NCBI GenBank assembly: GCA_013414765.1 | Contig: CP058708.1 | Coordinates: 1,669,553 to 1,733,552, forward strand | Reading direction: 5' to 3' | Origin: Candidatus Accumulibacter cognatus | GTDB taxonomy: Bacteria > Pseudomonadota > Gammaproteobacteria > Burkholderiales > Rhodocyclaceae | Length of the DNA stretch: 64,000 nucleotides | In this document: positions 53,292 to 64,000 of the stretch, piece by piece | Numbering within the stretch: the stretch's first letter is position 1 | Layout of the letters: the number at the start of each line of letters is the position of its first letter | Translations under genes and position numbers: made by a program | The notes under the pieces: generated by a model | Database searches by the model: none | Told to the model about the DNA's origin: nothing | Seen by the model: only the letters and a program-made list of their open reading frames with translations

Positions 53292-54662
53292 CTATTTTCC
53301 AATACAGAATCGACCAAATATCTCCCCAAGCAGGTCATCGGTACTGAACTCGCCGGTAATCGTGCTCAGCGTCAACTGCGACAGCCTGAGTTCTTCGGCG
53401 AAAAGTTCCAGCTGTGGCAACTGCTGATATGCCTTTTCAATATGGTGGCGAGTTTCGGTGAGCGCTTGCAGATGGCGTTCGCGGGCGATGAAGACATCTT
53501 CGGCAGGATGCCAGCCGACGACGCGCAACAATTCCTGACGCAACAGCTCGACGCCCTCGCCAGTTTTTGCACTCAGTGCAATCGCCACGGCGTCGGCTTC
53601 TTGATGACATGCAGCCGCTCGCGACGTCAAATCGATCTTGTTGTACACGGTCAGCCGGGCAAGGTGGGTGGGGAGTTTCGCGACAATAGCTCGTTCGGCC
53701 TCACCGACGCCGGTGCGGGCGTCAACAAGCAAGACGACGACATCGGCGCGCTCGATCTCGCGCCAGCTGCGTTCAATGCCGATCTTCTCGATCTGGTCTT
53801 CAGTTTCCCGCAGGCCCGCTGTGTCGATCACGTGCAATGGAATGCCTTCAACCTGCAGCGTGCTGCGGACCAGGTCACGGGTGGTTCCGGGAAGAGGGGT
53901 GACGATCGCCAGCTCGTCGCCAGCGAGGCAATTGAGGAGGCTGGACTTGCCGACATTTGGCTGACCCGCAAGCACGACATGCAATCCCCCCTGCAACAGG
54001 CGGCCCTGTTGTGCGCGGTCGAAGACCTGGGTCAGGTGCTGCTGCAAGCGCTCAAGGCGCCCAAAGGCATCGGCTGCTTCGAGAAAGTCGACTTCCTCGT
54101 CAGGGAAATCAAGGGTAGCCTCGACCAGCGTACGAAGTTCGATCAACTGCCCAAGGAGGTGATTCACTTCCTTCGAGAACTCACCCTGTAAGGAACGTAC
54201 GGCGCTACGGGCAGCGCTGCATGTCGCGGCGTCGATCAGGTCGATGACCGCCTCGGCTTGTGCCAGATCGAGTTTGCCGTTGAGGTAAGCAAGGCGGGTG
54301 AATTCGCCGGGTTCAGCCAGGCGGGCGCCGAGTTCGAGGCAACGCATGAGCAGCATCTGCATGACTACCGGGCCACCATGAGCGTGCACTTCGAGGACGT
54401 CCTCGCCGGTAAACGAATGCGGCGCAGGAAAATACAGGAGCAGCCCGCTGTCGATAGTGCTGCCATCAGCAGCCCTGAAGTCGCTGAGGGTGGCAAACCG
54501 AGCGGCTGGTCGTTTGCCGCTCAATGCCGCGGCGAAATCAATGAGGCTTACGCCCGAGACGCGGATGATGCCGATGCCACCGCGACCGGCAGCGGTCGCG
54601 ATGGCGGCTATCGGTGCTTTGCCAGACTCAGATCTTGCTGTCGTTGGCGGCTTTTCCGCCAC
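53292..54662 (-). CDS. mnmE: tRNA uridine-5-carboxymethylaminomethyl modification GTPase
   Basis: 456 aa, works with MnmG to modify U34 of tRNAs. N-terminal folate-binding domain [21 protein letters not shown] domain with [27 protein letters not shown] and YNKIDLTS, C-terminal FCIGK with the catalytic Cys. The 3' end is an intact att site, so island insertion preserved the gene. Overlaps yidC by 35 nt. Confidence 0.95.
   Translation of the reverse strand: MAEKPPTTARSESGKAPIAAIATAAGRGGIGIIRVSGVSLIDFAAALSGKRPAARFATLSDFRAADGSTIDSGLLLYFPAPHSFTGEDVLEVHAHGGPVVMQMLLMRCLELGARLAEPGEFTRLAYLNGKLDLAQAEAVIDLIDAATCSAARSAVRSLQGEFSKEVNHLLGQLIELRTLVEATLDFPDEEVDFLEAADAFGRLERLQQHLTQVFDRAQQGRLLQGGLHVVLAGQPNVGKSSLLNCLAGDELAIVTPLPGTTRDLVRSTLQVEGIPLHVIDTAGLRETEDQIEKIGIERSWREIERADVVVLLVDARTGVGEAERAIVAKLPTHLARLTVYNKIDLTSRAAACHQEADAVAIALSAKTGEGVELLRQELLRVVGWHPAEDVFIARERHLQALTETRHHIEKAYQQLPQLELFAEELRLSQLTLSTITGEFSTDDLLGEIFGRFCIGK
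53298..53309 (+). other. right att copy inside mnmE
   Basis: TCCAATACAGAA on plus, i.e. TTCTGTATTGGA on the mnmE strand just before its stop. SGI1-type islands use the corresponding mnmE end (TTCTGTATTGGGAAGTAA). Confidence 0.7.
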
Positions 54663-56310
54663 TTTCGATCATCCTTGTGATCTGCCATTGCTGGGCAATC
54701 GACAGAAGATTGTTGACCACCCAATAGAGCACCAGTCCTGCCGGAAAGAAAAAGAACATCGCACCAAAGATGAACGGCATCATCATCATCACTTTGGCCT
54801 GGATAGGATCGGGCGGAGTGGGATTGAGCTTGGTCTGGACCAGCATCGTGACTACCATGATCACTGGCAGCACATAGTAGGGGTCGGCAGCCGACAAATC
54901 ACTGATCCAGAGAATCCAGGGCGCATCACGAATTTCGACGGCACCAAGCAAGGCCCAGTACAGCGCGATAAACACGGGAATCTGCACCGCTATCGGCAGG
55001 CATCCTCCCAGCGGGTTGATTTTTTCACGCTTGTAGAGTGCCATCATCTCCTGGTTGAGCTTCTGGCGATCGTCACCGTAACGCTCTTTGAGAGCCATCA
55101 GGCGGGGCGTAACGGTTCGCATTTTCGCCATTGACTTGTAACTGGCTGCCGAGAGCGGAAAAAACAGCAGCTTGATGGCAATGGTAAGCAGAACAATCGA
55201 CCAACCCCAATTGCCGACCAACTTGTTGATGGCTTCCAGACACCAGAAGATGGGTGCGGCAATGACCGTCAACCAACCGTAGTCGACCACCAGTGGCAAA
55301 CCCTGCGCACCAATGCCGCCTTCTGCCTTGGGCTTGGCCAGTTGCTCGAGAATGACCTGAATCTGGGGACCGGCATAAATCGGCACCGAGATCGCCACCT
55401 TAGCACCCGGCGCCGCTACTGGTGCCGGTACGATGACACCTGCCGACACCACCGGATGGGTACTGCTTTCGAGTTTGCGCATGTAGAACTCGCGCGGCAG
55501 CCCTGCTTCAGGAATCCAGGCGGCGACAAAATAGTGCTGAACCATCGCAATCCAGCCATTGTCGGCCTTGCTGGCGAACTTGGCCTTGCCTTTTGCAATG
55601 TCGGCAAAATCGACTTTCTGGAATTTTTCCTGATCTGTGTAGACCGCCGGGCCAGTGAAAGTGGACACCATTGAACTCTCGCCTTCGGGAGCGTTGATGT
55701 CACGCTGCAACTGGTAATACACGTGCGCGGCGACTTCCTTCTCGCCCTGATTTTCAATCTCATGGGTAACATCGATCAGATAACTGTCGCGTGTGAAAGT
55801 GTAGATCTTTGTCACCTTGACGCCGTTGCTGACCGGTGCTTCGAGTCGCAGTTCAACGGTCCTTGTATCACCTGCCAATTCCTGGTTTCCGGATGTGACC
55901 GAGAAGAGCGTTTTGTGGTTTGGCAGGCTCTCGCCAATCAAACCACTCTGTGCAAGGTATTGGTGCTTGGCCTCGAAAAGGGCGAAGTTCTTGGCTTTAT
56001 TATTGCTGTCCTTGTAGGCCTTGAATTCGAGGCGAACAAGATCGCCGCCTTGCTTGGCCACCTCGGCGACATACAGATCGGTTCTGACTGTGACTGTCTC
56101 GGACTTGTCAGCGCCTGCCACATCGGTCGTTACAGGTGCTGAGGGCAGGGGTGCGTGCAGGTTTACAGAAGGCTTCGGTGCGGGGGCCTCGGCCACAGCG
56201 CTGGCGGCAGGAGATGCTGCCTTGGGCTGGCTGTACTTCTGCCAAGCATCCCAGAGCATGACCAGAGAGAATGAGAAGACGATGAGCAGCAGCAGGCGGC
56301 GGTTATCCAT
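54628..56310 (-). CDS. yidC: membrane protein insertase YidC
   Basis: 560 aa. Inner-membrane insertase/Oxa1 family: N-terminal anchor [17 protein letters not shown], a large periplasmic domain (about residues 45-340), then the conserved five-helix core with [20 protein letters not shown]-type loop and [20 protein letters not shown]. Complete length for a proteobacterium. Confidence 0.95.
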   Translation of the reverse strand: MDNRRLLLLIVFSFSLVMLWDAWQKYSQPKAASPAASAVAEAPAPKPSVNLHAPLPSAPVTTDVAGADKSETVTVRTDLYVAEVAKQGGDLVRLEFKAYKDSNNKAKNFALFEAKHQYLAQSGLIGESLPNHKTLFSVTSGNQELAGDTRTVELRLEAPVSNGVKVTKIYTFTRDSYLIDVTHEIENQGEKEVAAHVYYQLQRDINAPEGESSMVSTFTGPAVYTDQEKFQKVDFADIAKGKAKFASKADNGWIAMVQHYFVAAWIPEAGLPREFYMRKLESSTHPVVSAGVIVPAPVAAPGAKVAISVPIYAGPQIQVILEQLAKPKAEGGIGAQGLPLVVDYGWLTVIAAPIFWCLEAINKLVGNWGWSIVLLTIAIKLLFFPLSAASYKSMAKMRTVTPRLMALKERYGDDRQKLNQEMMALYKREKINPLGGCLPIAVQIPVFIALYWALLGAVEIRDAPWILWISDLSAADPYYVLPVIMVVTMLVQTKLNPTPPDPIQAKVMMMMPFIFGAMFFFFPAGLVLYWVVNNLLSIAQQWQITRMIESGGKAANDSKI

Positions 56311-56336
56311 GAAAGCCTATACGATTCGATTTATAT

Positions 56337-56546
56337 TCAGGGTACAGGGTCAAAACCACCCGGATTCCATGGATGGCAACGGAACAGTCGGTGCAGGGCG
56401 AAGCGCGCGCCCTTGATGGCGCCATATTTTTCCACAGCTTCAGTTGCGTACTCGGAACAACTCGGGAAAAAACGGCAACGGCGGCCCAGCATTGGGCTGA
56501 CCGCGAATCGGTAGAAGCCTATCAGCGTAAGCAGCATTTGTTTCAT
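56337..56546 (-). CDS. yidD: membrane protein insertion efficiency factor YidD
   Basis: 69 aa with the family pattern GFYRFAVSPMLGRRCRFFPS then CSEYATEAVEKYGAIKG. N-terminal amphipathic helix. Usual position between rnpA and yidC; 5 nt after the rnpA stop. Confidence 0.95.
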   Translation of the reverse strand: MKQMLLTLIGFYRFAVSPMLGRRCRFFPSCSEYATEAVEKYGAIKGARFALHRLFRCHPWNPGGFDPVP

Positions 56547-56550
56547 CGGA

Positions 56551-56949
56551 TCATTGTCGAGATGAAGTGGCTTTGCTCAACAAGCCTTGTATTTCCTGCG
56601 CCAGGGCTCGCCGGTCAAGCATTAAAGGTCTGACCGCCAGGCGAAGCACCAGATCGCTTGAGCCAAGCCGTGAACGCATCAGTCGAAACTGCTCTCTAGC
56701 CAATCGTCGCACAAGGTTTCGATCAACCGAGCGCCGCAGGAAGCGCTTGGCGACAACCAGGCCCAGTCGCGCTCCGGGCACTTCATCGATGCTACGCGGG
56801 CGGTAATGTAGCAGGAAATGCCGGCTCTTCAGTGCCCTTCTGAAACCAAAAACGGATGAATACTCATCCGTTTTGATCAAGCGATATTGCTTCGGAAAAG
56901 CGGTAGCAGATACTGCAGGGTCACCGGCGGTAGATGACCTGCCGCTCAA
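56551..56949 (-). CDS. rnpA: ribonuclease P protein component
   Basis: 132 aa. Protein subunit of the tRNA 5'-processing ribozyme. [20 protein letters not shown] and the RNR motif [20 protein letters not shown] are present. The TTG start overlaps the rpmH stop (TTGA), a common arrangement; the first 15 residues are weakly conserved. Confidence 0.93.
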   Translation of the reverse strand: MSGRSSTAGDPAVSATAFPKQYRLIKTDEYSSVFGFRRALKSRHFLLHYRPRSIDEVPGARLGLVVAKRFLRRSVDRNLVRRLAREQFRLMRSRLGSSDLVLRLAVRPLMLDRRALAQEIQGLLSKATSSRQ

Positions 56950-57080
56950 ACTGCCAAGCGGTGGCGACCTTTGGAGCGACGTGCCTTGATGACAGCACGA
57001 CCACCACGGGTGGACATTCGAACGAGGAAGCCGTGTGTACGCTTACGGCGAACAACTGACGGTTGATAGGTACGTTTCAT
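56946..57080 (-). CDS. rpmH: 50S ribosomal protein L34
   Basis: 44 aa: [20 protein letters not shown] at the start and [18 protein letters not shown] at the end, the invariant L34 sequence. Divergent from dnaA. Confidence 0.98.
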   Translation of the reverse strand: MKRTYQPSVVRRKRTHGFLVRMSTRGGRAVIKARRSKGRHRLAV

Positions 57081-57388
57081 GGTTAAACCTTTGAAGTCAA
57101 AGCAAGAAAAACGTATGATTAGACAGCTTCCGATAGAGTCTTGTCAAGGCCATATTTTTTCCTGAGCTGTGGATAACTTCCGTCCAACCAGTTAGAATTC
57201 AGCCTTCAGCGAGCTGGACAAGGTCTTCGATGGTCGAGCCGAGCGGCAGCAGGTTCCACTGGCCGGCGAACCTGGCTGCATCCTGTCGGCAGAGAATGCA
57301 CCCATATTATTGATTCTGAAAAAAACACCTATCATCGGAAGCTATTGTTGATGCCGCACCACTACAGGATTACGCGTCATGAGCCTCA
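57081..57388. other. rpmH-dnaA intergenic region with one DnaA box
   Basis: 308 bp with TGTGGATAA (perfect DnaA box) at 57168-57176 and an A-rich tract near 57315. It contains the divergent promoters; otherwise no recognisable feature. Could contribute to the origin. Confidence 0.5.
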
Positions 57389-58765
57389 ATGAGTAGCTTC
57401 TGGTCTTCCTGTCTGAGCCAGTTCGAACAGGAACTTCCTTCTCAGCAATTCAATACCTGGATTCGCCCTCTTCGTCTAGAAGGTGATGATGCACGTGGCC
57501 TGCGTCTACTAGCGCCGAACGGTTTCATTCTGAAGTGGGTCAAGGAGCGCTATCTGGCACGCATCGAAGCACTGGCAAGTGAATACTTTGCCACGCCTGT
57601 CAACATCACACTGAGTCTGGGAGAACGTACGGCAGCAAACTCCAGTGACAGTGCAATGCCAGCAGGCAAGGCCACGCCGGCAGTCTCCACGACAGCCAAG
57701 AAATCCTCCTTGCCGACCGATAGGGATAGATCAGGCTATGAAAAAACTCGCTTGATTGCTACCTTTACCTTTGGCAACCTGGTCGTCGGCAAGGCCAACG
57801 ACCTCGCACGGGCGGCTGCCCAGCAAGTTGCCATCAGCCCTGGGGAAGCCACTTATAACCCGCTGTTCATCTATGGCGGAGCAGGTCTGGGCAAGACACA
57901 TCTCATTCATGCGATTGGTAACCGGATTGTCGAGCTTGATCCGGAAAAGGTGGTGCGTTATGTCCATGCCGAAGATTACTATTCGGACGTTGTTCGTGCC
58001 TACCAGCAGAAGTCTTTCGACGTCTTCAAACGCTACTATCGTTCATTGGACGTTCTACTCCTCGACGATGTGCATTTCTTCAATGGCAAGAACCGAACCC
58101 AGGAAGAATTTTTTTATGTTTTTAATGCCTTGAGTGAATCCAGGAAGCAGATTGTGATCAGTTCGGATACCTATCCGAAGAATATATCGGGTCTTGAGGA
58201 TCGACTGATTACCCGCTTTGACTGGGGGCTAACGGTCCAGATAGAGCCTCCGGAAACGGAAATGCGGGTAGCAATCCTGAAGAAGAAGGCAGAAGTGGAA
58301 GGTGTGGAGCTGGACGACGAGGTGGCTTTCTATGTCGCCAAACACTTGCGCTCCAACGTTCGGGAACTGGAAGGTGCGCTCAAGAAGGTGCTCGCTTACT
58401 CCGCGTTCCACGGGCAGGGGATTACTCTGGATCTGGCCAAGGAGGCCCTAAAGGATGTGATTGGTTCGGTCAATCGACAGATCACCGTCGACAGCATCCA
58501 GAAGACCGTAGCAGAGTATTTCAAGATGAAAGTGGCCGACCTCTTCTCGAAGAAGAGAACGCGGGTAGTCGTTCGACCACGCCAGATCGCCATGTGGCTG
58601 GCCAAGAACCTGACGTCGCAGAGCTATCCGTCAATCGGTGATGCTTTCGGTGGTCGTGATCACACGACCGTTCTGCATGCCGTACGCACCATCGATGAGC
58701 TGCGCGCCAAGGACAACGAGCTCAACCATGATGTGCACGTTCTCCTGCAGGTGCTGAAAGGCTGA
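57389..58765 (+). CDS. dnaA: chromosomal replication initiator protein DnaA
   Basis: 458 aa. Domain I SFWSSCLSQFEQELPSQQFN, AAA+ core with NPLFIYGGAGLGKTHLIHAI and LLLDDVHFFNGK, and domain IV DNA-binding YPSIGDAFGGRDHTTVLHAV. Binds DnaA boxes to open the origin. The linker domain II (about residues 80-110) is short. Confidence 0.98.
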   Translation: MSSFWSSCLSQFEQELPSQQFNTWIRPLRLEGDDARGLRLLAPNGFILKWVKERYLARIEALASEYFATPVNITLSLGERTAANSSDSAMPAGKATPAVSTTAKKSSLPTDRDRSGYEKTRLIATFTFGNLVVGKANDLARAAAQQVAISPGEATYNPLFIYGGAGLGKTHLIHAIGNRIVELDPEKVVRYVHAEDYYSDVVRAYQQKSFDVFKRYYRSLDVLLLDDVHFFNGKNRTQEEFFYVFNALSESRKQIVISSDTYPKNISGLEDRLITRFDWGLTVQIEPPETEMRVAILKKKAEVEGVELDDEVAFYVAKHLRSNVRELEGALKKVLAYSAFHGQGITLDLAKEALKDVIGSVNRQITVDSIQKTVAEYFKMKVADLFSKKRTRVVVRPRQIAMWLAKNLTSQSYPSIGDAFGGRDHTTVLHAVRTIDELRAKDNELNHDVHVLLQVLKG

Positions 58766-58976
58766 TGGACCAGTAGGAAAAGTCCGTGGGCAAGTGGCTG
58801 ACAACTGGTGGACAAAGTGCCCAGAATGGGTCTGTGGATAAGTTATCCGCTTACATCCACAAGTTCATACCGTCTTTTTACAGCCGTTAATTAGTAGCCA
58901 ATATATTGAATTACATACAAAATAAGAATGCTTCAACAGACTTGTCCGGACCTTAGTCTTTATAGGATTTATATAT
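58766..58976. other. candidate oriC (dnaA-dnaN intergenic)
   Basis: A perfect box TGTGGATAA at 58833, weaker boxes near 58807 and 58844, followed by an AT-rich stretch 58880-58976 that could be the unwinding element. Gene order dnaA-dnaN-gyrB fits an origin. Not proven. Confidence 0.5.
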
Positions 58977-60107
58977 ATGCTCTTTACTAAAACACGGCGA
59001 GACATCCTGCTGGGACCCCTGCAGGCAGTTTCAGGAATTGTGGAAAGGCGTCATACCCTGCCGATTCTTTCAAACGTCCTGCTCGAAAAAAGGGGAGGGG
59101 TGCTGACACTTCTGGCGACGGACATCGAGATCCAGATCACCACGTTCACTTCCGATTCCAGCGGCGATGGCGATGGCGCGGTCACCGTTGCTGCGAGAAA
59201 GCTGCAGGAGATTCTGCGATCCTTGCCGGAAAGCGCGGAAGTCAGCCTTATTCTCGAGGACCGGCGAATGCAGGTCAGGGCAGGCAAGAGTCGCTTCAAC
59301 CTGCAGACGCTGCCTGCGGAAGACTTTCCCTGCATGGCGATTGCGGAAGGGGAGATCAAGAATGTTGTCGTGAGTCAGAAGCAGTTCCGTCATTTGCTGT
59401 CGCAGACCCAGTATTCGATGGCTACTCAGGACGTGCGCTATTATCTGAACGGACTTCTGCTGCTCGTTGAAGCCCGTGAATTACGGGCGGTGGCGACCGA
59501 TGGTCATCGACTTGCCTACGCGAGCATGCCTCTCGAAGATACGGGGGATACCCCCTCCGGTAAGGCTGATGCGCGGCATGAACTGATCCTGCCGCGCAAG
59601 ACGGTGATTGAACTCAGTCGTCTGCTGACCGACTCCGATGAGCCCGTCTCGATCGAAATACTGTCGAATCAGATACGTTTCCAGTTTGGTCCGGTCAATC
59701 TGGTCTCCAAGCTGATCGATGGCAAATTCCCGGATTATCAGCGGGTCATCCCGTCGACCCTGCGCAACGTGGTGACGGTGAATCGCACGACGCTGTTGCA
59801 GTCGATGATCAGGGCTGCCATTCTGACCAACGAAAAATTTCGCGGTGTTCGGCTCATCCTGTCGGAGGGTGGTTTGAAAATCATGGCAGCCAATGCCGAG
59901 CAGGAAGAGGCGCAGGAAGAGATTGAGGTCAGCTACAGTGGCGAGCCGCTCGATGTCGGTTTCAACGTTTCCTATCTTCTTGATGTCTTGAACAATACCT
60001 CTGACGAAACCATCGAATGGGGATTCAACGACGCCAACTCAAGTGCCTTGTTGACCATCCCCGGCAACGATCAATTTAAGTACGTTGTCATGCCTATGCG
60101 GATCTGA
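58977..60107 (+). CDS. dnaN: DNA polymerase III beta sliding clamp
   Basis: 376 aa. Three clamp repeats; LQAVSGIVERRHTLPILSNV opens the protein and NDQFKYVVMPMRI closes it. Usual length. Tethers the polymerase and binds many repair proteins. Confidence 0.97.
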   Translation: MLFTKTRRDILLGPLQAVSGIVERRHTLPILSNVLLEKRGGVLTLLATDIEIQITTFTSDSSGDGDGAVTVAARKLQEILRSLPESAEVSLILEDRRMQVRAGKSRFNLQTLPAEDFPCMAIAEGEIKNVVVSQKQFRHLLSQTQYSMATQDVRYYLNGLLLLVEARELRAVATDGHRLAYASMPLEDTGDTPSGKADARHELILPRKTVIELSRLLTDSDEPVSIEILSNQIRFQFGPVNLVSKLIDGKFPDYQRVIPSTLRNVVTVNRTTLLQSMIRAAILTNEKFRGVRLILSEGGLKIMAANAEQEEAQEEIEVSYSGEPLDVGFNVSYLLDVLNNTSDETIEWGFNDANSSALLTIPGNDQFKYVVMPMRI

Positions 60108-60162
60108 GTGTGATTTGAGCGCGCCTGCAGCCACTGTAGTTTGGCAGGAAGAGAAGTGTTAA

Positions 60163-62655
<2,493 letters not shown>

Positions 62656-62704
62656 ATTCATTGTGCATCATGGCCGGCGAGCCTGGAATTTTTATGACCG
62701 TTAG

Positions 62705-63517
62705 TCAGCGGTGGAAATTGATGGCGTTACGGGTCGCCTCGGCGACGCCACGGGCGGTATTGGCGTAGTCTTCACCCTTTCCGGCGTAGAGGATGGCACG
62801 CGAGGAATTGATGATCAGGCCGAGGCCGCTGGCGGTGCAGCCGGCACGTACCGTGGTTTCGATATCGCCACCTTGTGCGCCGATGCCAGGAACGAGCAAC
62901 GGCATGTCTCCGATCAGCGTTCGCACGCGCGCGATTTCGCTGGGAAAGGTCGCGCCGACCACGAGCGCGCATTGACCATTTACGTCCCATTCCTTGCTGA
63001 CCAGGCGGGCCACCCTTTCATAGAGTTTTTCACCGCCGACATCGAGGAACTGGAGATCACTACCCCCAGGATTCGACGTGCGACACAGCAGAATGATGCC
63101 CTTGTCGCGATACGCCAGGTAAGGTTCGATCGAATCCCGCCCCATGTATGGATTGATGGTGACGGCATCGGCCTGGAAGCGCTCGAAAGCTTCGATGGCA
63201 TATTGTTCGGCGGTGCTGCCGATGTCACCCCGTTTGGCGTCGAGGATCACGGGCGTCGCCGGATGCCGGATATGAATGTGCTCGATCAGTGCTTCGAGTT
63301 GATCTTCGGCGCGGCGAGCGGCGAAGTAAGCGATCTGCGGTTTGAAGCAGCAGACCAGGTCTGCAGTAGCGTCGACGATCGCGCGACAAAACTCGAAAAT
63401 GGCGTCCGGTCTGTGTTGCAAATGGGCGGGGAATCTTGCCGGATCGGGATCGAGACCGATGCACAGCAGGGTATTGTTTTCGCGCCATACCGAGTTGAGG
63501 GCTCTGATAAAGTTCAT
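62705..63517 (-). CDS. pyrF: orotidine 5'-phosphate decarboxylase (type 2)
   Basis: 270 aa. Final step of UMP synthesis. Catalytic [19 protein letters not shown], plus phosphate-binding [12 protein letters not shown]. Convergent with gyrB. Confidence 0.96.
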   Translation of the reverse strand: MNFIRALNSVWRENNTLLCIGLDPDPARFPAHLQHRPDAIFEFCRAIVDATADLVCCFKPQIAYFAARRAEDQLEALIEHIHIRHPATPVILDAKRGDIGSTAEQYAIEAFERFQADAVTINPYMGRDSIEPYLAYRDKGIILLCRTSNPGGSDLQFLDVGGEKLYERVARLVSKEWDVNGQCALVVGATFPSEIARVRTLIGDMPLLVPGIGAQGGDIETTVRAGCTASGLGLIINSSRAILYAGKGEDYANTARGVAEATRNAINFHR

Positions 63518-63633
63518 GGGCGGATGACCTGTTGCAAAAGCCTCATTCTAACGGCCATGACATTGCCAGGAACCCCGATCAACATGAAATTCATGGCCAT
63601 TTCCTCCAAGCTCTCTCCCGCATGCAGTTGCGG

Positions 63634-63668
63634 GGAGATTCGTGAGTCGCTGACGCGACTTCCACATT
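63634..63668 (+). repeat. REP-like intergenic repeat, copy 3
   Basis: 35-bp unit beginning GGAGATTCGTGAGTCGC, core GTCGCTGACGCGAC, preceded by hairpin CTCCCGCA/TGCGGGGAG at 63612-63636. Confidence 0.6.
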
Positions 63669-63753
63669 GAACGGTTTTGCGCCTGGGCATGGCGAAGACA
63701 GGATGATCGGCGACGCGCACGGAATTGCTGGCCAGGCAGATTTTAGTGAGGAG

Positions 63754-64000
63754 ATGACCTTGAAAACAATCGAGCAGCACGACTATCTTGCAATGCGTGC
63801 CGGGGCATTGGTCATCGAAGCGGATGGATTTGGCGAAAAGGTTCTGCGACTGGCCGACGGTACGATGCTCAAGCTCTTTCGGCGAAAGCGCTGGTTCTCT
63901 TCCGCAGCCTGGTATCCCTATGCCCAGCGTTTCGCTGACAACGCGGTCGCGCTGCGTAAACGTGACGTACCGGTCCCGGAGATCATCGATGTCTTGCGAA
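63754..64000 (+). CDS. kinase-like (toluene-tolerance type) protein, 3' end missing
   Basis: About 82 residues before the window edge: MTLKTIEQHDYLAMRAGALV, then FGEKVLRLADGTMLKLFRRK and a basic WFSSAAWYPYAQRFADNAVA. The K-L-F-R pattern resembles the ATP-binding lobe of small LPS/toluene-tolerance kinase-fold proteins. GAGGAG is directly against ATG 63754, so TTG 63760 is an alternative start. Confidence 0.45.
   Translation, partial: MTLKTIEQHDYLAMRAGALVIEADGFGEKVLRLADGTMLKLFRRKRWFSSAAWYPYAQRFADNAVALRKRDVPVPEIIDVLR

Larger units (their letters stand above)
25776..53309. mobile_element. genomic island integrated at the 3' end of mnmE
   Basis: Bounded by direct copies of TCCAATACAGAA, the right one being the last coding bases of mnmE. 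A tyrosine integrase lies at the right end and repeats of ATGGGCACAA flank both ends. Cargo: an IS21-family element, the PglZ/DUF499/DUF1156 operon, a group II intron and AlpA/primase/DUF3987 island genes, nearly all on the minus strand. mnmE 3' ends are a known insertion site (SGI1 family uses the last 18 bp). About 27.5 kb. Confidence 0.75.

Noticed and set aside
53160-53310. tRNA gene as the island's integration target
   Set aside because: P4-type integrases often use tRNAs, but no cloverleaf is present; the repeated 12 bp are in mnmE coding sequence.

Overview
The window looks like a 64 kb piece of a GC-rich betaproteobacterial chromosome. The gene order rpmH-rnpA-yidD-yidC-mnmE beside dnaA-dnaN-gyrB marks the replication-origin neighbourhood. 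The unusual supply of PiT phosphate transporters with DUF47/PhoU-like partners, and an anaerobic-type indolepyruvate:ferredoxin oxidoreductase, suggest a polyphosphate-accumulating member of the Rhodocyclales such as Candidatus Accumulibacter. That last step is inference from gene content, not a database match.

Layout. 1-5.4 kb: partial nadB, galU, a small membrane protein and a methyltransferase on the minus strand, then a YlqF-type GTPase and an acyltransferase on plus. 5.6-8.3 kb: a MalT-like LuxR regulator. 8.3-9.8 kb: an orphan ParA ATPase and a K/A-rich protein with a C-terminal ribbon-helix-helix-like domain, preceded by 12-bp iterons and an FNR-like palindrome. 10-15.6 kb: a phosphate block (DUF47, PiT, DUF47, TIGR00153-like, PiT). 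Its first PiT gene is cleanly split by an 848-bp integron-type gene cassette with a recognisable attC, carrying a C5-cytosine methyltransferase whose DNA is open in a second frame for 717 bp. 15.6-17.7 kb: a P-loop ATPase coupled to a PPP-type metallophosphatase. Then tRNA-Val(CAC), iorAB behind an FNR-type promoter, cbpAM diverging from two hsp20 genes, cutA and dsbD.

25.8-53.3 kb is a genomic island of about 27.5 kb. It lies at the 3' end of mnmE between two copies of a 12-bp att sequence, with a tyrosine integrase at the mnmE end and arm-type repeats at both ends. It holds an IS21-family element with a 6-bp target duplication, and a tightly coupled minus-strand operon built on a DUF499 ATPase, a PglZ-fold protein, a TIGR04255 protein, a DUF1156 DNA methyltransferase, an unknown 165-aa protein, an AAA ATPase with a DUF4276 (TOPRIM-like) partner and a SNF2 helicase, plus an inserted PIN toxin-antitoxin pair. 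The rest is island housekeeping genes (AlpA, primase-like, DUF3987, integrase) interrupted by a group II intron.

53.3-64 kb is core chromosome: mnmE, yidC, yidD, rnpA, rpmH, a candidate oriC around dnaA, dnaN, gyrB, then pyrF and a partial kinase-like gene.

The strongest candidate for an undescribed system is the PglZ-DUF499-DUF1156-SNF2 operon. Its logic (large ATPase, PglZ, DNA methyltransferase, helicase) resembles BREX/Pgl and DISARM, but with different protein families and an added ATPase-TOPRIM module. The ParA/ribbon-helix-helix pair and the attC cassette inside the phosphate transporter are the next most notable.
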